From Hemileia vastatrix (Eukaryota > Basidiomycota > Pucciniomycetes > Pucciniales > Zaghouaniaceae): 64,000 bases of DNA. Made by a program: the position numbers and the translations under genes. The stretch lies in NCBI GenBank assembly GCA_030280995.1, contig JASXTE010000007.1, positions 14,632,501-14,696,500 on the forward strand, given 5' to 3'. Shown one piece after another: positions 1 to 11,453 of this stretch; position 1 is the first letter of the stretch; every line of letters begins with the position of its first letter. The notes under the pieces were generated by a model. It did no database searches. It was not told the DNA's origin and saw nothing but the letters and a program-made list of their open reading frames with translations.

Positions 1-3000
1 GGTCCATTCCATCTGTCAGAAAACATTTTTCCCCACTGACTCTCCAAACTTCTATTATACACCAAAACTAAACAACCAGGTTTCAAGGGATTCCTGAGTC
101 TATGAGCCAACTTCTTGTCCCAGTATCTGACTGATTGATTTCTTATCTCCATAATCCAAGAGTATGCCTTCTCTTGAAATTCCTCTTTACATTCTAACTA
201 TTGCATCCTGGCACAGAGCAAATCTTCTGTTGAGCACACATCATCCCAATCAATTCCAGGATAATAGACGGCTTCCAAATCCACTGGTAGAACTTCTTTC
301 TGACCAAACATTAATTAATAAGGAGAATAGCTAGTTGTCCTTTGCACAGTGAACCTATCAACAAATAAAAACAAGGGTAAACAATGCCTCCATTTTTCAG
401 CACTATCTCCACATATCTTTACCAAGGCATTCTTGATAAATTGATGGCCTCTTTCAACCATGCCTTTAGCTTCAGGATAATAAGTTGTAGCCGCCCTGAA
501 TTTGGAACCAATACTCGCCACAGCTTTTTTGAATTCAGCTACAAATTCTGGCTCTCCATCAAAAGTCACAAACTTCATCAAACCATATCTAAATACCCAT
601 TATTTCTTCAAAAACTCTGCCACATTTTTGGAAGTCAAATTAACCAGAGGCGCTGCCTACACCCAACCAGATAAATCATCCCTGGAAACAATCAAGTAAT
701 TATACCTGCCCTCTTTAATGTGGACAGCATCCAAACTTACTCTTCCAAACACAGTTGATTCCCCAGTAGCACAGCTAACCTCTTTAGGTTTCAAGTGACT
801 TCTTCTTTGAAACTCCTCACAAGATTGAACACAACCCTGCACAGCCAACTTCATACCTGGCCACCAAAATCTGTCTTCTACTCTTCTGTAAGTCTCCCCA
901 AAGCCTCTATGACCAAGGTCTTCATGCAAAGACTTCAACACAAACTCTTGACCCTTCTTCTGAGTCACCACAACTTGAGGATTTAAATGCCTCCTCCTCA
1001 TCAACGTTCTTCCTGACACATAGAATCCAGGACTTTTCTTCTTGATTGCCATCCAAGTATTATCATTACAAATATCTGGCCTCTCCAAGGTCAACAGATA
1101 TTCAACCAAAAAAAAAAACCCCCAGTCTGACCACAGGTCTCATCTTCAATATACAATAACAAAACATCCAAGGGTACCACCCTTTCATCAAAGTCCCCAG
1201 TGTACACATGAGCCACATGACCGGCCCATCTGGGACACAAATCTCTAAACTTTTGTAGATCCCTTCCCTTCCACTGAATCCTATGAGAATCCAGTTCACC
1301 AACAAACACACCATTCTCCAGATTTGAGGCATCCCAAACAACAGCTTCATCTTCATCAAAAAAAACATCCTGATCACCAGAATCAAGATCAGAAACATCC
1401 AGTTTATCCTCTTGGCCGAGGACAGAACAATCATCCAGTTTAGCCTCATAGGGGAGGTGAGAAAAGTCTTCAGCACCCTTTTTGCTGGCTCTAACAACCA
1501 GTACATCTTTATCAAACTCTTCATGATCAGAATCTTCATCTGTGGGTGGTCTTCTTGACAACCCATCTGGAATTGTAAAAGTTTTACCTGGCTTGTGAAC
1601 CAGGTCAAAAGAAAAATGTTGAATAAACGCCACCCACCTAGTCATTGGAGCATTTGGAAGACTAGGTGTGTTGATAATTTAAACAAGAGATTTAGCATCC
1701 ACCTGCAGCTCAAAATTCTGTCCCCACAAAAAAGTTTGTAGCTTCTTTAGGATCTTTGCTACACCACACCACTTTAACTTTGGTTGAGAATACCTAGACT
1801 CATACCTTACTGGCCTGACCTTCCCAGTTTTATCTTCCTGAGACAAAACAGCACCAGCAGCAATATAACTTGAGTCCACTGCCAAAAACTTCTTTTCAGC
1901 TTCTCTACCATAATCCAACTTGTGAAGGATAATATCTTCACCCACCACTTTATTCAACTTCTGAAAAGCCAACTCACATTCTTCAGTCCATTCCCACTCT
2001 GCATCTTTCCTGGTCAACCTCCTTTAAGGTGAATCCAACAAAGAAAAATCCTTAATGAAGATCCTGACATACAAGCAAACTCCCAAAAATCCTCTGACTT
2101 CAGTAGTATTTTTAGGCCTTGGCCATGACTGAATTTTATTAACCTTCTTCTTTGCCATAATTCTCCCTTCTTTACATACAACATGCCCAGGAATTTCCAG
2201 AGCTGGAATACAACAACAAAACTTTGACCCAGAAATAGTCAAACCAGCCTCTTCAATTCTAAACAACACACTCTCTAGAGTAATTGCATATTCCCAAACA
2301 AACCTCCTTATACCTAGGTTTTCTTTCAGAACTTCATTTCCATAATCAGTGGAGGGTCCTTTGATTCCACCGTCATCAATAAAATTACCAGAATGAGTAG
2401 GTACCTCATCCTGTAAAATCCAAGCCATTTGAGCTTGATAAACTACCACTGAATTAGTTGCTCCTTGAGGCAACCTAGTGAGCTGAAATCTCCCCAGAGG
2501 AGTCTCAAATGTTGTGAGTGGCCGTGAATCAGTGTGAAGTTCCCTTTCATCATAACCACCCATAATATCACCCAAACCATAACACACCCTTCCAGCAAAG
2601 GCTTCCACAAAGTCTTCTGCACTTGGCAGCATGCCCGCATCCTTGATAGTAACTCTATTCAGGGCTCTAAGTTCATGAACCACCCTGAGTTTTCCATTCT
2701 GCTTTTTAACACAGAACACCAGACTTGAGTAACTAGAAGTTGATTTTTCATACAATCCAGTCCTGACTCTTTCGCTAATAATCTCCACAAAATCATCATG
2801 TATAGCAGCAGGAATTGGAATAGGCTTGATTTGCCAAGGTTCATGACAAACCACAGGAATCAAGTAAGGTTCCTCAAAAGAGTGTTTCAACACAACCCTT
2901 TCCTCTTCATCAAATGCCACCACCTTCTCCCTTAGCACAAAAACGTGCAACAAAAACTTCTTTTCCTCCTCAGAAAACCATCCATCAGGACCAAATTTAA

Positions 3001-4056
3001 AAACCTTCAACCTTTTCATTTTCACTCTAGAAGTTTCCTCAAAATCAGGAGGATTATTTACTAGAGGAGTAAAGTACAGATCTCTTGACAACAGAGGACT
3101 CTTCAGCGGAGGATTCAATCCTACAGCCTTAGGCTCATCGACAGGCCTAATCTTCTGCGTTACCTTATTGTACTTTGTGGCTCTACCATCAACTTGAGGG
3201 ATCTTCAGGACATCTTCTTCACCAGACCTGGAACAAAAACCAAGGGTTTCCCTATTGTTCACATGTGTGGCCAAGGTATTGTTTTGAAAGGTGTAGAAGA
3301 AACCCTGGCAGTCCACAATCGTGGGTACTTACTTTTAGACCCCAATCTCACCACTCCAAAACTTTTCCACAATCCCACATCATCATCTTCACTTCCATCT
3401 ACCAAATATTCAAATCATGATTCATGTTTAGAATCACATTTCCTACTACTGTGCAGTTTATCCTCATGCAGGAGGCTTAAAACTAGATCTTCCTGATCTT
3501 CATTCTTCAAAAATTTGTGCAGTTTACCTCTTTCTGGAGGCCCAAAACAAGATCTTGCTGATCTTCACAAAGATAATTTTTGTCTTCTTTCTTCATTATC
3601 TTCAGATTTTTTTCTTGATTTTCTTGAATTATCTTGAAATTTATATTTTCTTTTCTTGGGTTTTTTTCTTGCCTACAAAAATAACCAGGGTTTTTCCCAA
3701 TGCTCACAGACGTGGCCAAGGTAATGTTTTTGAAAGGTGTAGAAGAAACCCTAGCGGTGCACAATTGGGAGGACTTACTTTTAGACCCCAATCTCACCAC
3801 CCCAAAGCTTTTCCGTATATCTTTCAATAAAGATATATAACCAATCTTCTTTTTTGAATATGAGTTAAAACTAATTGAGAGTCTTGAGAGAGAACAGAGA
3901 CTTGATAAAAAACTTGATGAATACTTTCAGAGAAGAGAAACATTAAAAAGAGAAAGTTGAAAATCCACTTGGTATATCTCCAAGGGAGCTGACCTACTAC
4001 AACCTGGGATTTACTCACCATGGGGAGAGGTTGTAGCACTTGGGTGATCATCCCTT
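1..4056 (-). pseudogene. pol: pol of element 1 (RT, RNase H, integrase), broken
   Basis: Gypsy pol remnant. Minus-strand pieces in order: a pre-RT segment (3827-3507) with the repeated S-S-T-P-F-K-N-I-T peptide; reverse transcriptase (3316-2024) with LGDIMGGYD and the FIDDGG catalytic box; RNase H (2017-1679) with AVDSS; a linker (1645-1110); the integrase zinc domain and core (1109-315) with H-x3-H and the DAVHI aspartate. The integrase C-terminal part (RYWDKK, RNPLKPG, NRSLESQWG) is readable down to position 1. The second CEEC cysteine has changed (CEEF) and the second DDE region reads TFDGEPEF. Stops at 2024 and 1679 and a frame change in an A-run near 1108-1118 break the frame. It would have made cDNA and integrated it; here it cannot. 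Confidence 0.88.
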
Positions 4057-4057
4057 A

Positions 4058-6439
4058 TCATTCTAAAATAGACAGACTCTCTCTAGAGCCTGAACCACAC
4101 TCCAAAAATCCTGAGGGGACACCTACTTCCTTTCTCCTCCTACAAGAATCTATGCATTGACACATTGAAGACAAACCAGGCCTGGTTTCCCAACCATCAT
4201 CTCCAGGAGATGATAACCTCATGTGAAGCCTCCTTTCATCTTCACCAGTTAAATCCAAACTAATCTTCATGTCAAATTGATAGCCAATTCTTTCCTGGAA
4301 ATCCATCAAGAATGGCGTGCTTAAAACTGCTTTTGCATTACCTTTAGCAATGTGAAAATGAGCCGTTCCGGAGGCTCCACCAACATCCAACTTAAAAGAT
4401 TTGGAGGTTCCCATGAACTCTGTTACATGACCACCTATATCTCTTAAATTTCCACCAATTCCAGTTTTGATGGGGAGGCCCAAATGAGTGGCTTCAAACA
4501 AGGAAATCAGGTTAATCTGTGAGCCTGAATACACTAATTCCCTAGCCTTCCTGCCATTCAAAGTGACATTGATATATCCTAGAGGTGCAGAAAAATGAAT
4601 TTCAAACCTCTCTCCATACTTCTCCGCAGAATCACATATGTATTCCAATTCCCCAGAAGAAACCCTTCTCCTGGTCAGCAACTTTTTCTGTCTATCAGCC
4701 AACCCAGGACTGATAGCATATAACTCCCCATAAGTGAGAAAACCCTGACCCTGATTCATCCTATCAAGAACAGAGTCCAAAACATTAGATTGGACAGAGA
4801 CTACTTGCCTGTCAAAGTGAGCCCTTTGCTTCACTACCTTGGTTCTATAATTTTCCTGAGGACCAGAACCACCAACAAATTTCCCATCTACAGGAATCAA
4901 ACCAGATCCCTCAACAGAACCTCTGACCCCAGCAGGCCTTGGCAATGAAGCCAACAGAACCCCCTCCTCCAAATCAGAGTCCAAATCCATAGCCTTTGGC
5001 TCACTATTAAGGTCCGATTCTCCAAAAATAAGTGGGCCCATATTTGCAATCCCCTTCTGCATCTTATAAAGCTCCTCTTTGCTGTACTTCTTCCTAGCTG
5101 CACCCAGCTTAGGATCCGCCTTTGATGTCTTAGGCTTTGGAGGGGCCTGAGAAATGCTCTCAGGCCTTCCCACCTTGCCTACCTCAATGTCATAAAAACC
5201 AGCCAAGCACTCACCACTTGACTGTCCTCCGCAAGAATATAATTCTAATCCACCAAAGGAAGTAGAAAAAGAGACTTTGTTCACCTCCTTCACATTTCCC
5301 TTTCCGTATTCATCTTGCTTAGTAGAGGAATTCCCCTGATCAGGAATCTCCTCAAATCTTGTCCTCTGCTGATTGAGACCAGTGCCTCTCATGACCATGT
5401 CCACAGGAGCCTTCCCCTCACTGGGATTGACAAACTAACCATCAGGGAACTTGAATACCCTGCCATCAAATTCTACTTTGCCCTCTGACACATCTCTGTT
5501 AAGGGCCCAACAGTCATTGGACTTATGTCCTCTCCTTCCGCAATAAGAACAAACCCAAGGGTTGCTCCTACCAGCCCGCCTATCAAATTCCCTGGGCTGT
5601 GAAGGCACCTTATTGGCCTTCTTTGCCTCCTGCAAAAAAATATGAAGCTTTTTTGTCATATCAGCCAACATCTCCACCACTAGATCCCTCTCCTGTTTGG
5701 GAACCTTCACCATATTCTTCTCTTACCTCTCTACCTTACTCTCCTCTTCAGCCAAAGCCTCACTGACTTTTCTGACATATTTGGAGCACCCTTCTTGGTA
5801 GGTGTCCACTTCCAATAGCTTCAGATGTGCCTCCACTGCCTCCTTCACCTTGTCCAAGGCAGGCAGCTTTTGATCCCAATTAGAGAGAGTCTTCATCAAG
5901 TCTTTCCTTTATAACTCTTTTAACACATCCATCCTGACATCTCTAGCCAGGGCAGACCAAAAAACATCTTTGGCAGCATTTTCATGCATTAGCTTCTCCA
6001 CTTCCACCAAGTTTTCCACCACAGGATCAAACTGTAGCAGAAACTTCCTGTAACTGTGTAAGTTAACAACACTTCCATAAGACTTCCACTCACTGAAAAC
6101 CTTATTCAGATCCACCATAGTGAACCTGACGCCCCACCTATCTACCATTTCCATACACAATAACTTCCAATCTCTCTTCTTCTGGCCAGAAATGGCCACA
6201 ACCTCTATCTCCACCGCCCTATCTCCAATGGAGAAGATGATTTACTTAACCATATCCAGGTAGGAAGCACCGTCAACACTAGCAGCATTTTCATACTTCT
6301 CTATAAACCACTTATCATCATCCCCATTAAACTTGGTACCATCCCAAGTTTTGATCCTAACACATTCCCTAACCATCACAGCAGGTGGACCATCCACCCC
6401 ACTGACAGTCACCACAGGAATTGCAGATCCAGAAGCCAT
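4058..6439 (-). pseudogene. gag: gag-protease of element 1, four premature stops
   Basis: Capsid/nucleocapsid polyprotein fused to aspartic protease, all in one frame from MASGSAIP (6439) to the natural end at 4058. The start is the methionine shared by every copy (MASG/MANG). In order: gag capsid-like region (KTWDGTKFNGDD, KRDWKLLCMEM), lysine-rich linker, one CCHC knuckle (CSYCGRRGHKSNDC, about 5560-5520), then protease. The protease site is altered: other copies read D-S-G-S-Q-I-N-L-I, this one reads Y-S-G-S-Q-I-N-L-I near 4530, so the catalytic aspartate is lost. Premature stops lie at 6242-6244, 5909-5911, 5723-5725 and 5435-5437; no frameshift was seen, so decay is by point mutation. 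Confidence 0.88.
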
Positions 6440-6512
6440 TCTTCAAGGCAAAAACACCAAAAAGAGCCAATCACAGGAAACAAACAATCCAAAGAAATAA
6501 CAGATCTGTATA

Positions 6513-6529
6513 CCCCACGTTGGGTGCCA
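6513..6529 (-). other. Primer-binding site of element 1 (tRNA-Lys type)
   Basis: The plus strand reads CCCCACGTTGGGTGCCA, four bases from the LTR end (TGTAGACA, 6534). It matches the 3' end of cytosolic tRNA-Lys(CUU), CCCCACGTTGGGCGCCA, with one mismatch. Confidence 0.85.
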
Positions 6530-6533
6530 GAAA

Positions 6534-7615
6534 TGTAGACAATCCTATAGTACTAGCTATAGGCCTTGACCAAGGAAGTTGGAGTAAAACCAGAAGAAAA
6601 ACCCCTGTTCCTTAAGAAAAATAGAGTGAGATTTACCTGTTACAGTAAATTGGTTCCTGTTACCACAAAATCCCTTTTCCAAACACACTTGACTGCTGAT
6701 CAGTCAAGAAAGTAGTCTCCAGACAGACTACCAAACCAAAGAACTGAAATGCAGACTAATGTCCACACCAGAGAAAGAAATGATACTTGATGTAGGTTTC
6801 AAATCCACACCAGAGACAGCAATGATACTTGCAATATCTTGTAAGACTATAACAGAGAAAAAAGTTGCTAAGCTAAGTTAAATGAACAACTTAATTGCAA
6901 CAAAAACATCCAAATTGTGGCCAACAACAGTGAAAACTGAGTGAGGAACAAGGATATCACCGTCAGATGGTTGAATGATAATTCAAGTTTCCCCCCAAAC
7001 TGTCTTCCTCACTATATACACACAGACTACTAATCAAGAGCACATGCACACCTTCAAATCCAGCGTTCCTGACCACCAAATTGTATAAAGCCTCCCTAGA
7101 AGCGCTTCCAGCCCTCTAGAACTGAGGCAGACGGTCCGCCCGCCACTGGGAAGCCCGCCTGAAGTGGCCTGACTACCCTGAAGCCAGAAAACCACCAAAA
7201 ACACCCAAACTACTTAGAACTACTAAAACCCTTAAAACACAGAGTTACACCACAACAACATTGAAACATGAAATGTAGAGAAGATTCTGCTCTTTCCAAT
7301 GGTACTAAGAGCATAACCCTAAGACTTAAGGTTAGCCCATAAAACATGAAATACAAAATTCAACAGCAATCTTTTTTAAAAATGAAAAGTGAGAATTTAT
7401 CCCCCAAATACTTATGCTATGAAAAATGTCTCCAAGTCATATAATATAGAGAAAAACCAGGGCTATCCAATGGTAGCCACCAGATTCTTGTAGTCTCAAT
7501 ATTTGCTGCTTAATTCTAGAAAGATACTTAAATATTTGAAAGAATTCCACTTAAGGCATACCAAAATACCACCAAATAAACCAACAAAGGGCTCCACCAA
7601 TTTTGGAAGACCACA
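6534..7615 (-). repeat. 5' LTR of element 1
   Basis: 1082 bp, bounded on the plus strand by TGTAGACA and GGAAGACCACA, so in element sense it starts TGTGGTC and ends TGTCTACA. It contains the two-unit tandem repeat of a roughly 46-bp unit (TCCACACCAGAGA core, near 6755-6850) seen in all LTRs of the family. In element sense the TGTATATAGTGA stretch near 7010-7025 is a TATA-like candidate. The border to element 0 is abrupt at 7616. Confidence 0.88.
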
Positions 7616-8625
7616 ACAGATGAAGAATGTTGAATAGATGTTGTAGGAGGGTCAACAAGATGAAGGTATGGATTTTTATGGTCATCCTCTAAATGGTGTT
7701 GAGAAGATGAAGGAGAAGGAGGAGGTTCCTGTGATCTGGTTGTGGCAGCAGGGCTGTTGTTGATGTTTTTGTTTATATTATTGCTTGGTGCCGGTTTGTT
7801 AGATACTGGCGGAGGAGTGTCAGGCTGGTTGAAGGAAGGACCAGGAGAAGTTGATCTGGTAGCTGATTGTGATCTGCTTGATGAAGATCTAGAAGAAAGA
7901 GAACTATCAGAAGAATGATTGGCCGCCAGAGGAGAGGTGAAGTTAGTTCTTCTTGAAGTCACACAAGTTTTTTGTTTAGGGGCAGTGTTGGGTGTTCTGG
8001 TGTTTTCAGGGGGTCCTCTATCAGGCCTTCTAGAGATGTTGTAAATTTTGGTGTTATCAGATGAAGAAATGGTGGTGGTACGCATTTCTCTGGGAGCATT
8101 AGGAGGTTGTTGTGTAGAGTTGTTAGTGTTTGCTGGAGGATATTGGCTGTTATCTGGCTAAATTTGGGAGTTTTGAGCCTGACTTTTGCTTTCTTGAAAA
8201 GCGGGCAGGCTGCTTGAAGTTAGGACGGCCACCTGGACGCATTCTAGCAGCCTGAAAGCTGAATTTTCTGAGACAAAAGCAGATTCTTGAAAAGATAAAT
8301 CAGGTCTTTTAGGAAGTGTTTTGGGAATAGAATGGTGTGATCTTCTAGAAGGAGCAGAAGATAAAGAGGAAGAAGCGTGTCCAAGTTCTGGTGACCTGGT
8401 GGGGATCTGGAAATATTTTTATGTGAAGGTGAAGGCAGAGGTATTGGATAGTTGGTATCTCTTTCCCATCTTCTCTTTTTAGAGTTTTAGAATTCACAGG
8501 CTCTGTTATAGAATTTGGCCTGTGGAGTAGGGAGAGTGAATGTGGATGCACTGTTTACAAGCATAGTCCTTTGAGGAAGTGAAACAGGAAAGGTCCAATG
8601 GATCAAAATCTGGGGATCCATACAT
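7616..8625 (-). pseudogene. Antisense gene B of element 0, broken
   Basis: Transcribed opposite to the element's gag-pol. It starts at the conserved methionine (8625) preceded by a splice-acceptor-like ACAG. The N-terminus keeps D-Y-A-C-K-Q-C-I-H, but a deletion removes the following M-C-R-P-C stretch and shifts the frame, so the cysteine array is destroyed. Downstream (8085-7616) is the Ser/Pro/Asn-rich middle part, open in another frame, with S-x-N-x-S-S-D-S-S and E-N-T-R-T-P motifs. The gene stops abruptly at 7616 where element 1 inserted, so the C-terminal exon is missing here. Confidence 0.7.
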
Positions 8626-8773
8626 GATCTGTGAAGAAACATTAATGAAGAGAAAAGTGATGAATGTGAAATTTATCGGTGAAGTGTAGATTATGAAGAA
8701 AGAGTGGAAGTTCAGCAGGTTGGCTGCAGAGCATATGTATGGAGGTGGCTCTGCCTTTTTTATGCAAAATGTG

Positions 8774-9270
8774 TGTAAGTCCGTCAAGACTTTAAACTGA
8801 ACACTGTGGAAGTCCATCAAGACTTTAAACTGAACATTGCCGCAGTCTGTCAAGACTTTAAACTGAACACTGGTCAGTCTATCAAGACTTTAAACTGAGA
8901 AATGGTACAGTCCCCCAAGACTATAAACTGAGGATTTTTTAATGGTTGAGTTCTTCAGGACTATAAACTGATGATGGGAGTTGGTGTTTCTGGCAGAGGG
9001 CATCCAAGGGGGAGTCTCTGAATTTTGCTAAGGCAAATGTGGGGGTAACTGATGAGCTGGCTGCTCTGTAGAACAGTTACCTCAGAATGTTAGTTTGTTT
9101 CTTTAGTCTTAAATGTTTTTATCTCTGGTTCTGTCTTTTTGATTTAGGTTTTTAGTCCCCCAAGATTATAAACTGAGGGTTTTGAGTCCCCCAAGACTAT
9201 AAAATGAGGGCTGTTAGTCCCCCAAGACTTAAAACTGAGGATTAGTCCCCCAAGACTGTAAACTGAGGAA
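8774..9270 (+). repeat. Hairpin-repeat stretch of element 0
   Basis: At least nine copies of the short dyad motif: 4-nt arm, 6-nt loop, complementary 4-nt arm, then A/T-TAAACTG. Examples are AGTCcgtcaaGACT, AGTCtgtcaaGACT, AGTCcccccaaGACT-like forms, and the wobble variants AGTTcttcagGACT and AGTCcccaaGATT. The longer hairpin with arms GGGGTAACTG and CAGTTACCTC lies inside at 9042-9083. Noncoding, between antisense genes A and B. Confidence 0.8.
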
Positions 9271-9348
9271 TTTTTTTATGATGATTGGCTACATTCAGGA
9301 AGTCTGGAGAGGTCAAGATTTTTTTTAATTTCCAAGCCAAGAGATTAA

Positions 9349-9984
9349 TCAAGAGTCAAGAGGCAGAAGAGAATCAAGAGATGTAATAAAATGTTCAGCA
9401 TTGGCTTTGAACTGGTGTATGAGGTTCTTCCTTTTCTCAAGATCCTGTGGAGTCCTAGCACAAGTGTATTTAAAGTAGTTTAGTATGAGATGCTTCTGTT
9501 GAGAAGAGTGTTGTTGAAATTTGTCCTTAATGGTTGGAAATGGATTAGGTGGGGTGCTTCAATGGTTCCCACATTTTTATCATCACTGTCTGGATGGAAA
9601 TGAACTGAAAATTTTTCAGATTGAATTTCAGTATGAAGAAGTATTGGGCTTACCATCAGAAGGACCAGGGATGGTAGAGCTAGTGGTTGTAGCAGGGTTG
9701 GCACTCTTTTTTGAAGGGTGTAATTTGTTGACCAGTCTGGGGATCAGGATGGATGGCCTGGATCTTTTGGTGCTGGTAGAAGGTGGATCAGGTTGAGGAG
9801 AAGGAGAAGATGCTGAAAAGGAAAATGGACCAGGTCTGAAACAAGTCTTCTTCCTAGAGTGACAGGCATCACAGGAAGTTCTGTAGGGATGAGCCGGTGG
9901 TGTGATGGTACAGACAAAATTGTTGTCAATGCTGTATTGGCAAGGACCCATGTCAGTAGCAGATTTAGAAAGAAAGCTGAACAT
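9349..9984 (-). pseudogene. Antisense gene A of element 0, two exons, frameshifted
   Basis: Start MFSFLSKSATDM at 9984. Exon 1 (9984-9654, 331 bp, the same length as in elements 2 and 4) encodes the cysteine array with the second cysteine replaced by serine (CQYS), then C...SC-x2-C-x6-C and a Pro/Ser tail. An intron with GT..AG ends (9653-9605) matches the intron of the other copies. Exon 2 starts in phase (HPDSDD acidic stretch) but soon leaves the family frame through a small indel and ends at 9480; the conserved residues continue in another frame to about 9349. Not functional as written. Confidence 0.75.
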
Positions 9985-10005
9985 GGTGGTTGTGATGAAG
10001 GAGAA

Positions 10006-11089
10006 TGTGGTATTCCAACATTGGCAGAGCCCTTTTTTGGTTAATTTGGCATTGATTTGATATGCCTTAAATGGCATTGTTTAATAATTAGGTGTTTTTC
10101 TGGAATTAACTCAGCAAATATTGGGACTATGGGGATGTGAATACTACCATTCGATAGCCCTGGTTTTTCTCTATACTTTATGTTTTTTTGACATTTTTTA
10201 TATTCTAATTATTAAGGGGATAATTCCCCATTTTTCTTTTAAAAATATAGCTGTTTAATTTTGTCTTTTGTGTTTTACATGCTAACCTTAAGTCTTAGGT
10301 TTAAGTGCCTAGTACTGTTGGAATGAGCTAAATTTTCTCTACATTATATGTCACAATTTTTTAATAGCCTAATTACATGTTTTGAAGGTTTTAGTAGTTG
10401 TAGATTTTTCTAAGTAGTTGGGTATTTTTGGTGGTTTTTGGTCGTTTTCTGACTTCAGGGTGGTCTGGTTGCCTTAGGCAGGCCTTCCTACTTTGGGCAG
10501 ACAGCCTGCCTTGGTGTTAGAAGGCTGGGAAGCATTTCTAGAGGGGTTTTATGCAATTTGGGGGTCAAAAACGCCAAATTTGTTGGTGTGCATGGCTCTT
10601 AGAGAGTGGTCTGTGTGTACATAGTGAATAAGACAGTTTGGGGCAACTTTAATTATCATACAACCATCTGGAGGTGATATCCTTGTTCCTCACTCAGTTT
10701 TTACTGTTTTTTGTCTACAATTGGCTGTGTTTGTTGCAAGTTTAGTTCTTCATTTAACTTATATTTGGAACCTGTTTTCTCTGGTGTAGCTTTGCAAGCT
10801 GCATCAAGTATTATTGCTGATTCCTGTGCAACAAGTGCACAGTGTTTGTTTTTCTGGTGTAGATTTTTTCTACATTTCAGGTTCTCTTTGGTCTGTAGTC
10901 TATCTAGGCTACTTTCTTGACTTTTAAAGCAGTCAAGAAGTGTTTTTGAAGGGGTATAGTAACAGTCTCTGATTTGCTGTAGCAAGTGAATCTCACCTGG
11001 TATTTCTCAAAGGGACAGGGGTTTTCTCTCCAGTTTTACTCCAACTCCCTTGGTCAAGGCCTATAGCTAGTACTATAGGATTGTCTACA
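10006..11089 (+). repeat. 3' LTR of element 0
   Basis: 1084 bp, starting TGTGGTATTCCAACATTGG and ending GGATTGTCTACA, the reverse complement of the LTRs of elements 1-4. The tandem 46-bp unit is more diverged here (TGGTGTAGCTTTGCAAGC region near 10780-10880). Right flank ATGTGATC. Confidence 0.88.
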
Positions 11090-11099
11090 ATGTGATCAA

Positions 11100-11453
11100 T
11101 GATATTTTTAAAGGTATACTTTCATCTAAAGCTAATATCAGAGTCCAAAATTGTATTTTGGTCTTTATTAAATTTTTATGAGAGATTTTGAGAAATGTAA
11201 CCTGATCTTTGGGCAAATATCAGAGTACACATAAGTGGGTTTACCATTATATTGTTTCTGGTAATTACATTGTATTTGAAGATTTAATAGGCATACCTTT
11301 ATCTGCAAGTAAAGATCTGGGTAACCATGTGTATTTTTTCTTCAATTCAAGATTATTATGAAAATTTGTAGAGATGTACCTTGACCACTGGCCATTAATC
11401 AGTGTCTGTCCTGGTATTTTTTCTCCACTGAAGTGGTCCAATTCTTTAATCAC
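11100..11453 (-). pseudogene. Possible gene fragment with two tandem diverged repeats
   Basis: Two stretches of about 180 bp are alignable by eye (11112-11240 and 11288-11415; shared blocks GGTATAC-TTTCATCT / GGCATACCTTTATCT and ATATCAGAGT / TTAATCAGTGT). Their minus-strand translations also align (LINGQWSRYIS versus LIFAQRSGYIS). The right unit is open for 62 codons (11453-11265); the left unit has stops. I do not recognise a family. It may be the eroded end of a repeat-containing host gene or a chance repeat. Confidence 0.3.

Larger units (their letters stand above)
1..7615 (-). mobile_element. Element 1: Ty3/gypsy LTR retrotransposon, 3' end outside window
   Basis: Read on the minus strand from right to left it has a 5' LTR (6534-7615), a tRNA-Lys primer-binding site (6513-6529), gag-protease (6439-4058) and pol (about 4056 to 1). 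The integrase C-terminus runs off the window, so the 3' noncoding region and 3' LTR are not seen. Right of the 5' LTR the sequence switches at 7616 into antisense gene B of element 0, in opposite orientation, so element 1 inserted into element 0. The 4 bp after the LTR are ACAG; the partner duplication would lie left of the window. Both gag and pol are broken. Confidence 0.9.
7616..11089 (+). mobile_element. Element 0: same family, opposite orientation, 3' part only
   Basis: Element sense is the plus strand. In view are antisense gene B (7616-8625, interrupted by element 1), a hairpin-repeat stretch (8774-9270), antisense gene A (9349-9984) and the 3' LTR (10006-11089). Everything upstream lies beyond the element 1 insertion, outside the window. 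The polypurine tract before the LTR is eroded (GAAGGAGAATG instead of GGAGGGAGGATG). The right flank after the LTR is ATGT; the left duplication cannot be checked. Confidence 0.85.
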
